DNA of 64,000 bases from Lepraria neglecta (Eukaryota > Ascomycota > Lecanoromycetes > Lecanorales > Stereocaulaceae), in NCBI GenBank assembly GCA_033220425.1, contig CM065653.1:3348001-3412000 (forward strand), given 5' to 3'. The position numbers and the translations under genes are program-made. Below the pieces are notes generated by a model that was not told where the DNA came from, did not search any database, and saw only the letters and a list, made by a program, of their open reading frames with translations. This document shows positions 1 to 12,450 of this stretch, in pieces. Numbering within the stretch: the first letter of the stretch is position 1; each line of letters opens with the position of its first letter.

Positions 1-436
1 AGTAATTGGCAGCGAGAATTCGTACCTTTCCCATCAAGACATCTCCGTTAAGGATCACTACCGAGATGAAGCGAAAAAGTGACCGACACCAATTTGAAAT
101 TGACTTGCAATACTGCGAGTATCATACAGCTTTCCTTCTTCACTTTGTGGGTCGTTAGGGCGGCAGTCGTCGTACGAGGGGTGCCCCAAACCCCTTGCAT
201 ATCCAAGTCTCGGCGGTACAAGGAATGCCACAACCGAGTTTCATGGACCAACTACCGAGATACCATCTGACCTTGCACCGGACGCTCACGCGCCTTCTTC
301 TTCGACAACTATGGCTCGAGTCTTATATGAAGTATGGGATCCCTCGCCTTTTCTTTTGCGCGCACTTCAAATACGACTCCCCAAGGATCACCACAAGCTA
401 CATCAGGGGGTCATTTGCCTCCAGGCTCTCTCAATC

Positions 437-899
437 ATGCAGCTATGTAGCTTACACTTCATTGCAGCCCTCGCTCTCTACATCGTTCCCTCTCATGGCT
501 CTCCGATAGCCTTTCCCGAACATAAGCTCGAAGAGATCAATGCACTACGCGCAGAAGGAGTTTCAGAGGTAAGAAATTTCTTGTCCAACACGGCCGATTC
601 AAGCTTCCTATCCATAGTGCACTTTGATTTAGCGGCCATTGATGTTCTCATTCAACGTCACAATCTCGAATGCTGACACTCCATAGGCCGCAATAGCAGC
701 TCGATTTTCACGGCCACTCATAATCCCTGCCGTTGCACCCCTTGAGACTCCACAGCTATACCCGGTAGTCCACTCGACAGAGGTTCTTGATGCTGCTACG
801 GTCGATATCCCTGCCCAATTCAGACATGCGCACAGTAGGAAGAGGAGGTTGACGCAAAGTGCTGGAAAGAGAGGACAGGAGATGGGACCCAGGTTCTAG
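437..899 (+). CDS. Possible small secreted protein (two exons, 114 aa)
   Basis: Seen: an ATG at 437 opens a frame beginning MQLCSLHFIAALALYIVPSH, a typical signal peptide with likely cleavage near residues 22-24 (after SHG or GSP). Exon 1 is 437-568. A phase-0 intron at 569-686 has donor GTAAGA, branch site CTGAC and acceptor CCATAG. Exon 2 is 687-899. Coding length is 345 nt, or 114 residues plus stop. The C-terminus is basic, with RKRR and GKR dibasic sites that suit Kex2-type processing (inference). An alternative second intron (835-1030, weaker GTAGGA donor) would swap the tail for a Ser/Thr-rich segment and a C-terminal membrane helix ending at 1215. I recognise no family. Function is unknown; an apoplastic or effector-like role would be speculation. 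Confidence 0.45.
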
Positions 900-1865
900 C
901 ATGGCAGCGGACTGAGCAACATATGGTGTAACTGGGAGGATCGAGAGCCGTGATCGATGTTCTGTGGCAACATATTCTCGGATTCGGGGTCAGGGTGCTG
1001 GGTGCTGGGTGGCTCTTTCTCATCAAATAGCGGCTGACGCGGTACTCAATGACAGCGAGGTTCTGAATGTATCCTGCCCCACCAGTTCTAGTTCTTGTTC
1101 ACAGACTACTGAAACCCCTCCGCTTCAATCCATTGTTTATCTCGCCATATTAGCTCTGATATCCACCCTTCTCTGCTTCTTCTCTTCGCATTCTTATTTT
1201 ACATCAGAGGAGTAAGCGCGGATGGTAGTGGCTTCAGAAACTAGTGGATTTCTTTGAAAACTTTGTGCTGAAATTGCGCATACACTGCTTGGCCACGTGC
1301 CAGGACCGTGAGCTCAACCTTGCGGGAATCTTTGTTAGAGATTTGACAAGACTAGAAATAAGTTCAATCTTGAATGGTCAGTGGCCCACAATCCGCCAAA
1401 ATCAAACGTTTCCTCAAGTCTGTTGTTCCGAGTACGAATGAAGCGGGGACGGCAGAGAGAATCAGATGCACGAGCAAAAGGTTCCTTTCTAATGACTTGC
1501 AATCTAGCGCATTTCTACCGTTTGACAGACGACGAAAGGATGGAAGTGCCTACTTTTCAGGCTCGTAACCCCAGCAGTGAGCCACACACATTGACGAGAC
1601 GCATAGGATAAACCATGAACAATGGGTTCCGACCGTACCATGGAGACGCTGTACCGCAATGGAAATCCATTCTGTTGTAGCACGCTCTTCGGCAGATGGC
1701 AAAGCTGGTTTTTCATACTAAAGCCACTTGTATCTTCGAAACCGCGTAGTCTTGATAGTCGTTCCAGGACGGACCACCAGCCGAACATGAAGGCTCTTCG
1801 AGAGTTCCATGCTTGAGGAATCTTTGCTCTCAACCAAGCTCTCCAAGCAATCCTGACATCAGCGT
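900..1865. other. Stretch with no supported gene
   Basis: Besides the possible alternative last exon at 1031-1215 (Ser/Thr-rich, then a hydrophobic run containing YLAILALISTLLCFF), I see only short overlapping frames on both strands without family motifs. No RNA gene or repeat is visible. The first 436 bases of the window are likewise unassigned. Confidence 0.4.
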
Positions 1866-2065
1866 ACTAAACGACCTTGAGGGCAACGACAAAATCGGTG
1901 GTGACTGCGGCGCCGCCAATTTTAGAGGAAAGTACATTTGGAGAGGTTTTGGGAACTAAAACTCGACCATCAGACCTGTTGTTAATGGTTGGTTCATTTT
2001 TCATTATATTGGCTTTCAAATGTTGCCCAAAGCCGACCATATTGCGAGGCAACTTACCTGTCGGA
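1865..2065 (-). repeat. Inverted repeat, left arm: gene-family fragment sharing the peptide EPTINNRSDG
   Basis: On the minus strand a 61-residue frame contains KNEPTINNRSDGRVLVP. The arm at 2525-2618 (plus strand) contains KHEPTINNRSDG in the matching frame. At DNA level 1961-1998 and 2528-2564 are near-identical reverse complements, with weaker similarity on either side (both arms later read GGA after about 17 residues). The two arms look like fragments of the same unknown gene family in opposite orientation. I do not recognise the family. Confidence 0.6.
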
Positions 2066-2524
2066 GATCCCGCAGCTCCTGGATAATCAAATGCTCCTAT
2101 AACTCACCAATGAAACGGAATGGTAGATAGGTTTTGCTGACAAAGGTCTAAGTCTGAAGCTTCTGAGCAACATTTGTCCGCAAATCAAGTTTGTAGCTTG
2201 CCTCTTCGGGAATATGTATTGTTGTGAAGGGCGGCTGGTTTTTCAGAGGGGTGCAGATTTCAATAATTGGAACCCGCTTGGCGGAGAATCACCAACAACT
2301 TCAAAAATGCACGACCACGCCAGATACAAATTTCCTCGAATTCTTGTTTCTAAGGACGTTAATAAAGATCCGAATCATGTCCTTTGTCAATCCTAAAGAA
2401 ATTCGTCAATTCCGCACCGAGTTGTGTTGTTGCCAAAGAACCGAGGTCAGATTCCTTCCCTGGTCAAAAACCGACTATTACCTTTGTCTACTACGTTGAT
2501 GACAGGATTGCTATACACGTATTG

Positions 2525-2618
2525 AAACATGAACCAACCATTAATAACAGGTCCGATGGCGAGTGTCAGTTCCATGTTTCACCACTGACAGAAAATCAGT
2601 GGTTATGGCGCCAGGTTG
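2525..2618 (+). repeat. Inverted repeat, right arm, cut by the LINE insertion
   Basis: This arm matches 1865-2065 in reverse complement around the peptide EPTINNRSDG. Its frame runs into the 19-bp sequence duplicated at 5701-5719, so the LINE landed inside this fragment. Past 5719 the original frame continues briefly with a Gly-Gly-Ala-containing segment. The 2066-2524 interval between the arms holds only short frames without recognisable motifs. Confidence 0.55.
2600..2618. repeat. Target-site duplication of the LINE, left copy
   Basis: TGGTTATGGCGCCAGGTTG at 2600-2618 is repeated exactly at 5701-5719. The bases on either side differ, so the duplication is exactly 19 bp. This is the signature of target-primed reverse transcription. 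Confidence 0.92.
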
Positions 2619-5600
2619 ATTGATTGATTGATTGATTCATAAGACCCCGGTTCACCCTCCTAGGGGCGAACTATGCGCTTATTATGTAATCTATCTAACT
2701 ACGACTCAGCCAATCAGACCTCGCCGCCGTCTCAATCATCGTGTTGCTTCCCTGTGGCCCAGTGGCATAGCTTATTCTACGCTCCAGTCCCTTTTTGGTA
2801 CTCGTATCGTTCTTATTAACATCTGCCCCCGCGATCCAGTCGTTTTGATCCTCGTCTAGGGTCTTATACTGCCCTAAAAGCCCTGTTTACCTTATGAAAA
2901 TAGCTGCTTTTACTGTATAGTCGGTTAGTAAGACCTTGTGGCTGAGGTGTGCTTTCTGCAGCTCCTCCCGCTCCTTTTTCCAGAACTTCCTCCTCTTACT
3001 GTTGTACAGTCTATACGTAGTAAGTATATAATTAGCTGTCTGGAGTCCGTTTTTGCAATCGTATTGCTCCTCCTCTACCCCCGGTACCTATCTACTATAT
3101 AGAAATCTTCTAAGCCCTATCTTTTCTGTTTTTATTTAAATAATCAATAAGCTTATCAACTTTTTAAGGCCTTTATATATCCTAATAATCCTAGGGGTTA
3201 GTACTAGTTAGATAATCCTGAGTAACCTTCCTTTAGTCTCCTTGGCCCAGTCCGTTACCTATTTATTTTGCGTATCTTTTTTGATTTCTTTCTTTATAGC
3301 CGCTGTTAATCTCTTAGAATAAATTAACGGCTTTACTATATAATCTATATCTTCTTTAATAATCCTTACTCAGTATTTATATTATCTCTATCCTATAGCG
3401 TACTTTATAGCTTTATCAGCTACTTTATTCCCTGTAAGACCCCGATATACTAGTATCTAGTATATTACTAGCTCGTATCCTTCCGCTCGGACGTAGTCAA
3501 TAAGTTTTACTATATCTCTGATTATTATTTGGCCTAATATATATCCTAGTTTCTATATTATAGTAATCGCAGCCTAGTTATCGACGAAGATATATACTTC
3601 CTAGCTTACCGTTCTTTTAAGTACTATTATTAATAGGGCGAGAAAATTCCGTACAGCTCTACTAAATAGACCGTATACCAGCTATCTTTCCCTATATACG
3701 CCTCGGCTCTGCCTAGCTGCGGTAAGACCGCAGCCGAGCCTATTTTCTTATTGATCCTACTCCCGTCTATAAATATGGTTATATATCCCTTTTTCTCTAT
3801 GTTTTATATCTGATTTACGGCTTCGTCCCTTGAGAGTATACTAGTTCTAGGGGGTTCCTAATCTGGTGGTGCGCTATACGGGTAGATAGTCTCTATTTCT
3901 TTTACCGGTCTATACCTGGTTTTGAATATTCGAGTTAGTATTTCTAAAGGGCTAGTTTTCCTTGTTTTAGAGGTTCTTTTCCTCTTGCTAAGTATCTATC
4001 TCAGGTAGATTATATCTTCGTACGCCGGGCCTATAGCTATCTTTAGGGTTGATTCTATCGCTAGTTTCTCTAGGGTAAACTTTATAGGTAGTAGATACGC
4101 TTTAATATTTAAAGCTGCCTATAACGTAGCTCTAAAGGCCCCTGTAATATATCGTGCCGCTCTTGTTTATATATTTTCCAGCGTGCTTAGTATACTCCTA
4201 TTATAGCCTTTGTATCCTTCTGGAGTATACTATACCGATAATCCATATGTGATTTGTGGAAGTACTATCGCCTTGTAGATTTTTCTTAAACTGATATAAT
4301 TTCCCCCCTAGATCGATCCTGAAATCCTTACTAAAGCCGTACTCTTTGCTGCTCTGGCTTTAAGGCCTTCTACTTGTTCCTTCCAGCGGAGCTAACGATT
4401 GATATAGAAGGTCAGGATCCTGCTCTTCAGGCCCTCCACCTAGTTTGTACCCTGCAGTTACTTCGAGGTTACTATTCGCTCTTTGGCTTTTAGGACTCTT
4501 CCTCTAGGCTAGGGTTTCACGTAGTTAGTGGACGAGGCTAACCATCGCCTGAGTCAATCGCTGTTTACTCCTTAAGTATACCTCCTAAGTATATCTAGGT
4601 ATAATACCGCTTTAGCTTTGCTTACTGCTCCGCCGCAGGCCCTCGTAAGGTAGATATTCCCTTAGCTCTTGGTATACCGATATGCGTATACTGTCCTCTC
4701 GGGCTATATAGATAGTCTTATTCAGCCTTGCTGACAGTGGCTACCATTATATGCCACGCCCTATAGGGTTCGCCTGCTTCGCGTTACTATTAGAGGTCTC
4801 CCTTATTTAGGCCGACCATGTCTCGCAGGGACTGCTACAACGTTGCCCTAGCCATCAATAACGCTATAGTGTTTCTACCCTACTAACCAAAGTACGCGGT
4901 ATACTGTATCTAGTTGCCGCTCCCAGCTGATGACTATAGGGGAAGACTTAAACTTCCAGGAGGATAGACGTAGTAACCGATCGTACCCTAAGGGTGTCCT
5001 GTTTAAAAGCTAGTAGACTAATATATCTACTGGTGGAGACTAGCTTCGGGCCACGTCGCCGATACGTGGTAGCCTTTAATCGGATGGTTTTTATAAGCCA
5101 ATTCCCTTGTATCTATCGGGCGCGACCCGACGCGTTTCAGTATAGATATGCCAATTTCCTAGCTCTTCTAAATGGCTTGTTCCAGCTGGTGACTACGTGG
5201 ATAGACTTGAACCATCAGAACGGTGTATACGCTCCTAGCCTCCAGCTAATGACTGTAAGGGGAGACTTGAACCCCAAAGGTGTAGAACGCGTATAACTGT
5301 ATCGGTCGCGAGCTTGTAACCCTCAGCTAATAACTGTATAGGGAGACTTGAACTCTCAAGGGTATGAAACAGGCTTGCAGCGCTATCCGCCTCCTTCTCT
5401 TTCCCCTGGTACGCGTCAGCGATGGCGAGATAGGAATACTTAACGACGCCTCCTCCTAGTCCACGAATAGTCTCCTTCCAAAGTTCTTCCTCACTCCTTT
5501 CTGGAGCTTATCTGTTAGAGGAATAGAAAAGTCGCTATACACCACGGCTTTCGGTTTACAGAGTGTTTTTTTCGATATTAGGGAATGAAAGCGAATCGTC

Positions 5601-5700
5601 CTGTGAGCGTCGCTCGCGCAAGCTACTCCCGATATAGTAAGTAAGGGATCGGGCTTAAGACAGCTTTCGAATTGATGTCTCTCAAGGGGGCTGTGTACGA
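2619..5700 (-). mobile_element. RIP-degraded Tad1/I-like LINE retrotransposon, minus strand
   Basis: Read on the minus strand, about 4440 to 4030 gives the C-terminal end of a non-LTR reverse transcriptase (IYKAIVLPQITYGLSV, then AARYITGAFRAT). About 3780 to 3420 gives an RNase H domain (TIFIDGSR, YTVYLVELYGIF, then IFVDN and VYRGLTGNKVADKAIK, matching the usual DGS, E, D and GN..AD pattern). In-frame TAA and TAG stops are frequent and the DNA is TA-rich, as expected from RIP. The 3' tail is a short tandem run of TTGA units (plus strand, 2619-2636), typical of LINE tails. Perfect 19-bp duplications bound the insert. No endonuclease, ORF1 or N-terminal RT is recognisable, so the copy is not full length. 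The 5' third (about 4560-5700) is unlike the RT and carries degenerate direct repeats. Confidence 0.88.
4922..5370. repeat. Four degenerate direct repeats in the 5' part of the LINE insert
   Basis: Related units of about 48 bp start near 4922, 5182, 5242 and 5322. Consensus pieces are CAGCTRATGACTRTA followed by GGGAGACTTGAACYC. On the minus strand (LINE sense) each reads GGTTCAAGTC-like, close to a tRNA B box (GGTTCGANTCC). Some also share flanking GGTRTA and CGCG segments. Spacing is 260, 60 and 80 bp, so they are dispersed within the segment and not a clean array. Whether they are pol III-like promoter modules, coding repeats or a captured sequence cannot be told from sequence alone. Confidence 0.6.
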
Positions 5701-5719
5701 TGGTTATGGCGCCAGGTTG
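5701..5719. repeat. Target-site duplication of the LINE, right copy
   Basis: Exact 19-bp copy of 2600-2618. It lies 232 bp upstream of the MCC beta start codon, so the LINE sits in or next to that gene's promoter. Confidence 0.92.
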
Positions 5720-5950
5720 GGGGAGCTTCGGGCACACAGGGATCTGCGCCAAGCTTCGCGGCTAAACTTGCCTCGCTTTTCTGATCTCGCTTTGATACGC
5801 TTAGCGCCGGCTACAACTCCGCGATTGATTTTCGACCTCCGGGAATGGACTGCTTTTCTATCAAGCGCGACAACAACCTCATGAACTGCTAATTGAGTAT
5901 GTAGAGCATGCAAGAAGCTCCGCAAAAGAGATTTCGACAATGCATACAAG

Positions 5951-7971
<2,021 letters not shown>

Positions 7972-8485
7972 GCTCTTTAGGCTCGCAAATAAAGTGAGAC
8001 ATTTGAAACAATGTCTCTTCATCCATGAGAATTGCAAGGAGCCCCAGCTTCACAGCTCCAGACAATACCCCAAGTCCTCCCAGGATCTTCCTTAGAAGAT
8101 TTTCATCCCAAACGCATTACGCCTCATTTCTTAGAGCCTTTGAGTCCCCAACTTCGACCTCTAGTATTGCCCCTTAGCAAACATCCTCCTTCCCTCAGCA
8201 CTCGCATAGCCTATTTCGCCTCGCCCTTCTCACTTCCTTTGGATACCATCGTTTTCAAGATAGGCAAGACGGGTGATTTCACTGTCTACGTCGCCCAATG
8301 TTAGGAAGTATCCCATTAGTGAGATTTCGCGACCACTGTATCGGTGGCATAGCTCTTTCATACAACCTCATAGGCTAACCCCATGGAGTCCCACAACAGC
8401 AATGACAATGCCTGTTTTCTTGACATTCAGTGTGCGTGTCTGACCAGACTCTTTGCAAATTATTCCACTGTTCTCAACTATGATT
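7972..8485. other. Intergenic between convergent MCCB and HET gene
   Basis: This holds the two 3' untranslated ends. A 90-codon frame lies on the plus strand, but it lacks a recognisable motif and I would not call it a gene. Confidence 0.5.
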
Positions 8486-10725
8486 TTATATCAAGATGAT
8501 GTCCTCTCTTGGAAGATCCATCTGCATCACTTCACCGTTCATAATCCCATGCACATAGCACTCACCCACAAGTTCAAACTCCTCTTTCCCATGTATTCTC
8601 CTCACTACGAAAGAGACATATCCTCCCAGGAAAACACAAATCTCATCACCAACCTGCGCAGTCCTAGGAACGAGGCCCATATACCCCTTCCTCGTCACAG
8701 CAAATCTCCGGCCCTCGACCGCTGCTTTGAAAGCTATTTGCATCTTGCGATATACGCGGCTCGGCTGCCTGACCTCCAAGTTGTCCAGGGTCAATTTCCG
8801 TTTGAAAGAGGGCTGATCTGGAAACGTTGGCGAACGACCCGTAGCGCTATCGATGAGGAGAGCGAATATCGGAGCGTAATCCTCAAACGGCGCTTTCATG
8901 ACGCCAGTGTGATCCTTGCCTGCGACGAGGGTGCGGCAGAAGGCGGAGAATATACTGGATGAGCTGGGAAAGGGTTGGCAGTGTTTGAGTGCGAGATCAA
9001 TACTTTCGATGACGAATTCGGAGGCTCGGGATGAAGGGTGACGCAGGTCTGCAAGTGCAGGGTTTGAAACGATCTGGCCCGTAGTAGTGATATTATCAAA
9101 CAAAATACCGGGCATGGCGAGTGCCTTCCCGTCAATTGAAACTTCCGGCAATACTCTAGGTTCTCCAGAGGCTGTGTATACTCCATGGTTTCTGCCCTGG
9201 TAGCCTAACGTGGCGGTATGGCGGGGCGTGCTCCAGTCTGGTACCCATGACGGCAGATCCGGGATTTGGTTAGGGTGGTCCACGCAGCACAATAAGCTAA
9301 TCAGCTCCTGTGAATTGACAGTCTTTGCAGCCTCGGTGTAGACATCGCATACTGACGCGGAATAATCGGCTTTCCGAATGGTTGGTTTGATACCCATGAC
9401 TGCAAAGACCTTATCTCGGAGGTTAGTGGCCTTTGAGCCGCGGCATTCGACCAGGTTGCTGAGAAGTCCAGATTGATAGTCGGGACTAATTTTAATCTTT
9501 GTGTATTCCTTCATACCATCAATTTTCTTGATTCGGTCAATGCCAGACTCGGAAACATCTCCAGCGACCTCAGTCAGAGCTTCGAGGTACTGCGTGAGGT
9601 CCTGGCGAGCTATGTGGCCAGCAAATATGCTAATATCAGCCCATGAGACACATTTTCGGCCGCAGAGCACTTCAACGTCGCTTGACAGTGCGACCTACTC
9701 CCGCTTTGGAGTCAGTATTTCTATATCGAAGTGGACATCGGTAAAGATGAAACAGTATGTGAAGGAGAAGCAAAGATAGTTTGGTTCTCGTAAATAATCT
9801 CGTCATATACAGGCAATTCGGAGAGGGTAATTACCTCCTGAATAACCCACACACGCTGAAACCAGGGACGAGCCAAAAGGTTATCGAGATCTTGCCACTG
9901 CTGCGAACGAGGTTCCGGCAATCTGTTTTTCGAGAAGAAGTCCGGATCAGGAGCCGATTCATCCAACTCGTACTGGAATACAGCGTTGAAATCACGCATC
10001 GACTCAAGTGCTTCGCTGCTATTGTCGGCTTCTTCTCCCAACCACACGACAGTGACCCAAGATCTTTGGTATATCTTGCTCATGAGATCAACTTGAAGAC
10101 CTTTCTCCTTTAGATCATCCTGATTGATACAGATCTGATCAACCCAAAGGTTGACCGACGAATCTGGCTGCCTCACATGACGGAGTGCGAGATCCAGATT
10201 CTGAGTTATGGCTGTCTGAAACCCATTGCATGTGAGAGGTTTATCAAAAATTGGAGCTCCCCAAACGTAGGATAATGCTGTATACCAGAGCAGAGTATGG
10301 TTCTCACGAGATATGGCGAACGCGCATCTGTCATATCGATAAGTTCCTTCTTCAGGAGCAGGAGGTAAGTCGAACCCAAGCGAGCAGACATGCAAATTAC
10401 AGTACAGCTCATCTTCAAAACTTCCGGCATGGAGCTCCAACACCCTTATGTCTTTGGGATGCTTCAATGGAGGATGCATCCCCGGCGGGTGCATTGTTCC
10501 ACCGGATTCTCCAGACTGGTTCGATTGGTCGAACTTAAACGAAAAGGTCTGTGATAAAGGCTCTGGGGGCCCTATGTTTGTTATGTATGCATTCAGTAAG
10601 TTTTGAGTGACTGCGTCAAAATCTTCATAGACGGTCCCGGGTTTGGCAATAGTGGGCCTGCCCATTGATTCTGTTTCTGTATCCCATTCAGAAAAGGCCT
10701 TAGCCAGATCTTGTATGTTTGACAT
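8486..10725 (-). CDS. HET-domain protein (heterokaryon incompatibility-like), intact
   Basis: Two exons on the minus strand: 10725-9835 (297 codons) and 9694-8486 (403 codons), split by a phase-0 intron at 9695-9834. The joined protein is 699 residues. The HET domain spans about residues 148-310, with YTALSYVWG, LWVDQICINQDD, IYQRSWVTVVWLGE and PWFQRVWVIQEV, continuing across the splice as ALSSDVEVLCGRKCVSW. The splice restores this motif exactly, which fixes the junction. The C-terminal GDEICVFLGG...ELVGECYVHGIMNGE segment is common in fungal HET proteins. The family triggers cell death after non-self recognition. The allelic partner or trigger here is unknown. A MCC gene lies convergently downstream, with about 500 bp between. 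Confidence 0.93.
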
Positions 10726-11219
10726 TATGTTTTCGGGCTTGGGATAACCTCAAGGTCAATTCAGATAACTGAAAGCATGTAGGGGGCTCTTGGTAGCGCA
10801 CGAAGGTGATGTGAAGAACGTTCTACTGAGAGAGAGCTCTGACCGTTAGCAAGTACACCTTGAGAACAGGTTCACAATTCTACCACTCTAATGCTATTGG
10901 TCAGTACTTAGAAGATGTAGCATACTGAAAAAGTGTGGGGCTCAAGAAATGCTACTTGTGCCGTGTTGCACAGGAAGGATTCGCGGCGCAGGTGGAGGCT
11001 CACTAGGCTTTGCAGCCTGCATTGATCCAAAGCAGACTAGATGGAAACATCATAAAATCTCAAGGGCCCTGCCTATATTAGAGTTCAGTAACAGGCCACG
11101 TCAGCAGAGCTCCTTGAATATTGAATATAGGACAGCTCTGCTAGGGCTTGGGGAGGAGCTGAGGAGCGATTAGTCAGCAGTGGTCTTGGCGGCCTGCTCT
11201 TACTCTTTTCCTTGGTCAG
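10726..11219. other. Upstream region of the HET gene, no gene seen
   Basis: Probable promoter and 5' untranslated region of the minus-strand HET gene. A 74-codon plus-strand frame (10949-11173) is Gly/Arg-rich without motif. I consider it chance. Confidence 0.4.
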
Positions 11220-11480
11220 TTTGAGATCTGGTGAGAGACGTAGCCCCCATTAAGGACTTATACGGGAGAGGATATTTGAGCTCGAATTCTATAAAAATGA
11301 TGAAATAACTTCAGGCTGTTGAGTAGTTTATGGGCAAGTTTGAGCTCCGAATCAGTCACAGCGAGGTGCCTGCCCAGTCGCAGTGAGCGTTGACCTTTGA
11401 AAATTTGCTAGTTTCGCAAAATTCATGAGTAATGACGATATCATAATGTGGTCATGCTATGGAATGAACATGCGAAGAAT
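11220..11480. repeat. Degenerate direct repeat, copy 1
   Basis: Aligns in the same orientation with about 11860-12140. The best block is ATGAGTAATGAC at 11424 and at 12081, followed by a matching run with ATAATGTGGTCATG versus GTAATGCGGTCATG, then GAACATGC. Earlier blocks share GGGCAAG and GAGCTC positions. The copies lie about 650 bp apart and flank the 5S gene. They are probably an ancient duplication or remnants of a small repeat family. Confidence 0.55.
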
Positions 11481-11528
11481 TCATGGTCTGTCACCCACCA
11501 AGCTAGTCCAGGGCAAAAAAATTACAAA

Positions 11529-11648
11529 AACATACAGCAGTCAGTATTCGCTGGTGGTCACCCACCCAACTACTAATTGACCGATCTGAAACTTGTCTTT
11601 GGCAGAGCGGACGGGATGCCGATTATTCTTCAGTCTATGGTCGTATAA
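11529..11648 (-). rRNA. 5S rRNA gene (dispersed single copy, somewhat diverged)
   Basis: On the minus strand the sequence starts TTATACGACCATAGACTGA and runs through CATCCCGTCCGCTCTGCC. It ends AATTAGTAGTTGGGTGGGTGACCACCAGCGAATAC and CTGTATGT, followed at once by a TTTTT pol III terminator. These blocks match the fungal 5S pattern (ACGACCATAG near the 5' end, CCCGTCCGCTC, then TTAGTAGTTGGGTGGGTGACCACC). Length is about 120 nt, as expected. Filamentous ascomycetes carry 5S genes singly across the genome, separate from the rDNA. The 5' terminal bases pair only partly with the 3' end, and the AATTAGTAG block differs by a C-to-T type change from the usual GGTTAGTAG. It may therefore be a drifting copy or pseudogene. 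Confidence 0.85.
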
Positions 11649-11859
11649 ACTGAATATGGTTCTAAAACTATATCTATTGTAAAATCTCAAAATTGAGCCA
11701 TCACCGGGAGGGTACACAAAGAGCAATCAAAGAGAATGATTGATGACGTATAGGAAGGGAGAAGTGGTAAAATAATCATGTGGGAGACGAAGTGCTGAAG
11801 GTCATGCTAGCGCAGGGACTACGAGAGAGTCAACGGCCTAGCTTTGATGAGTGGACGAG

Positions 11860-12140
11860 ACACTCTCTCTTGCGGGTCGCCTACTATGGGACTTCTTAAA
11901 GAGAGGAATTGTGAGCTCAAATATTACGAACAAGACCCAGTATTATCAGATTGTTTGAGCGTTTCATGGGCAAGGTCGAGCTTTAGATTTTGTCAAAAAG
12001 CGGCTCATTATTCCAGTCGTAGCGCAGAAATGGGCGAAGCGAACTTGAAGCTTTTGAAAAACAAGCAGTTTCATCAAGTTGATGAGTAATGACTATTCCG
12101 TAATGCGGTCATGGTATGCAAAGAACATGCAAGGCTTCCT
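11860..12140. repeat. Degenerate direct repeat, copy 2
   Basis: Partner of 11220-11480, same orientation; the shared core is ATGAGTAATGAC near 12081. Nothing else is recognisable here or in the following 12141-12450 stretch, apart from a 63-codon minus-strand frame without motif. Confidence 0.5.
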
Positions 12141-12450
12141 ATCGATCGAGAAACTCATTCATGAAATAGATGAGAAGTCTGAGCCTCATCGCCCTAGATC
12201 ATACTCAGGATTCTCCGAAATCTTCCCTAGATTTCCCCAATCATCGAAAAACCGCAGAGCGTAGTAAACTAAATCTCATGTCGTCGCTTCTGTTACCGCA
12301 AGCCCCGATCTAGCTCGAGGCCTCATCATGAATTCTTCAAGAAATGATAGATTCTGAGGATGTGAACCTGAGCGACTGAGTAGACCTAATGCATTCCCCG
12401 GAGATGCGTGATCCATGCTTGCCACTGCATCTGCAACAAACCTGCCTATA

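Noticed and set aside
4922-5370. tRNA gene cluster
   Set aside because: Only B-box-like words occur; no A box, acceptor stem or anticodon arm could be built, so these are described as repeats.
2619-5700. Cluster of short host genes in the TA-rich stretch
   Set aside because: Frames are stop-riddled and the readable pieces are LINE RT and RNase H on the minus strand.
8453-8962. 169-codon plus-strand frame
   Set aside because: Antisense to exon 2 of the intact HET gene.
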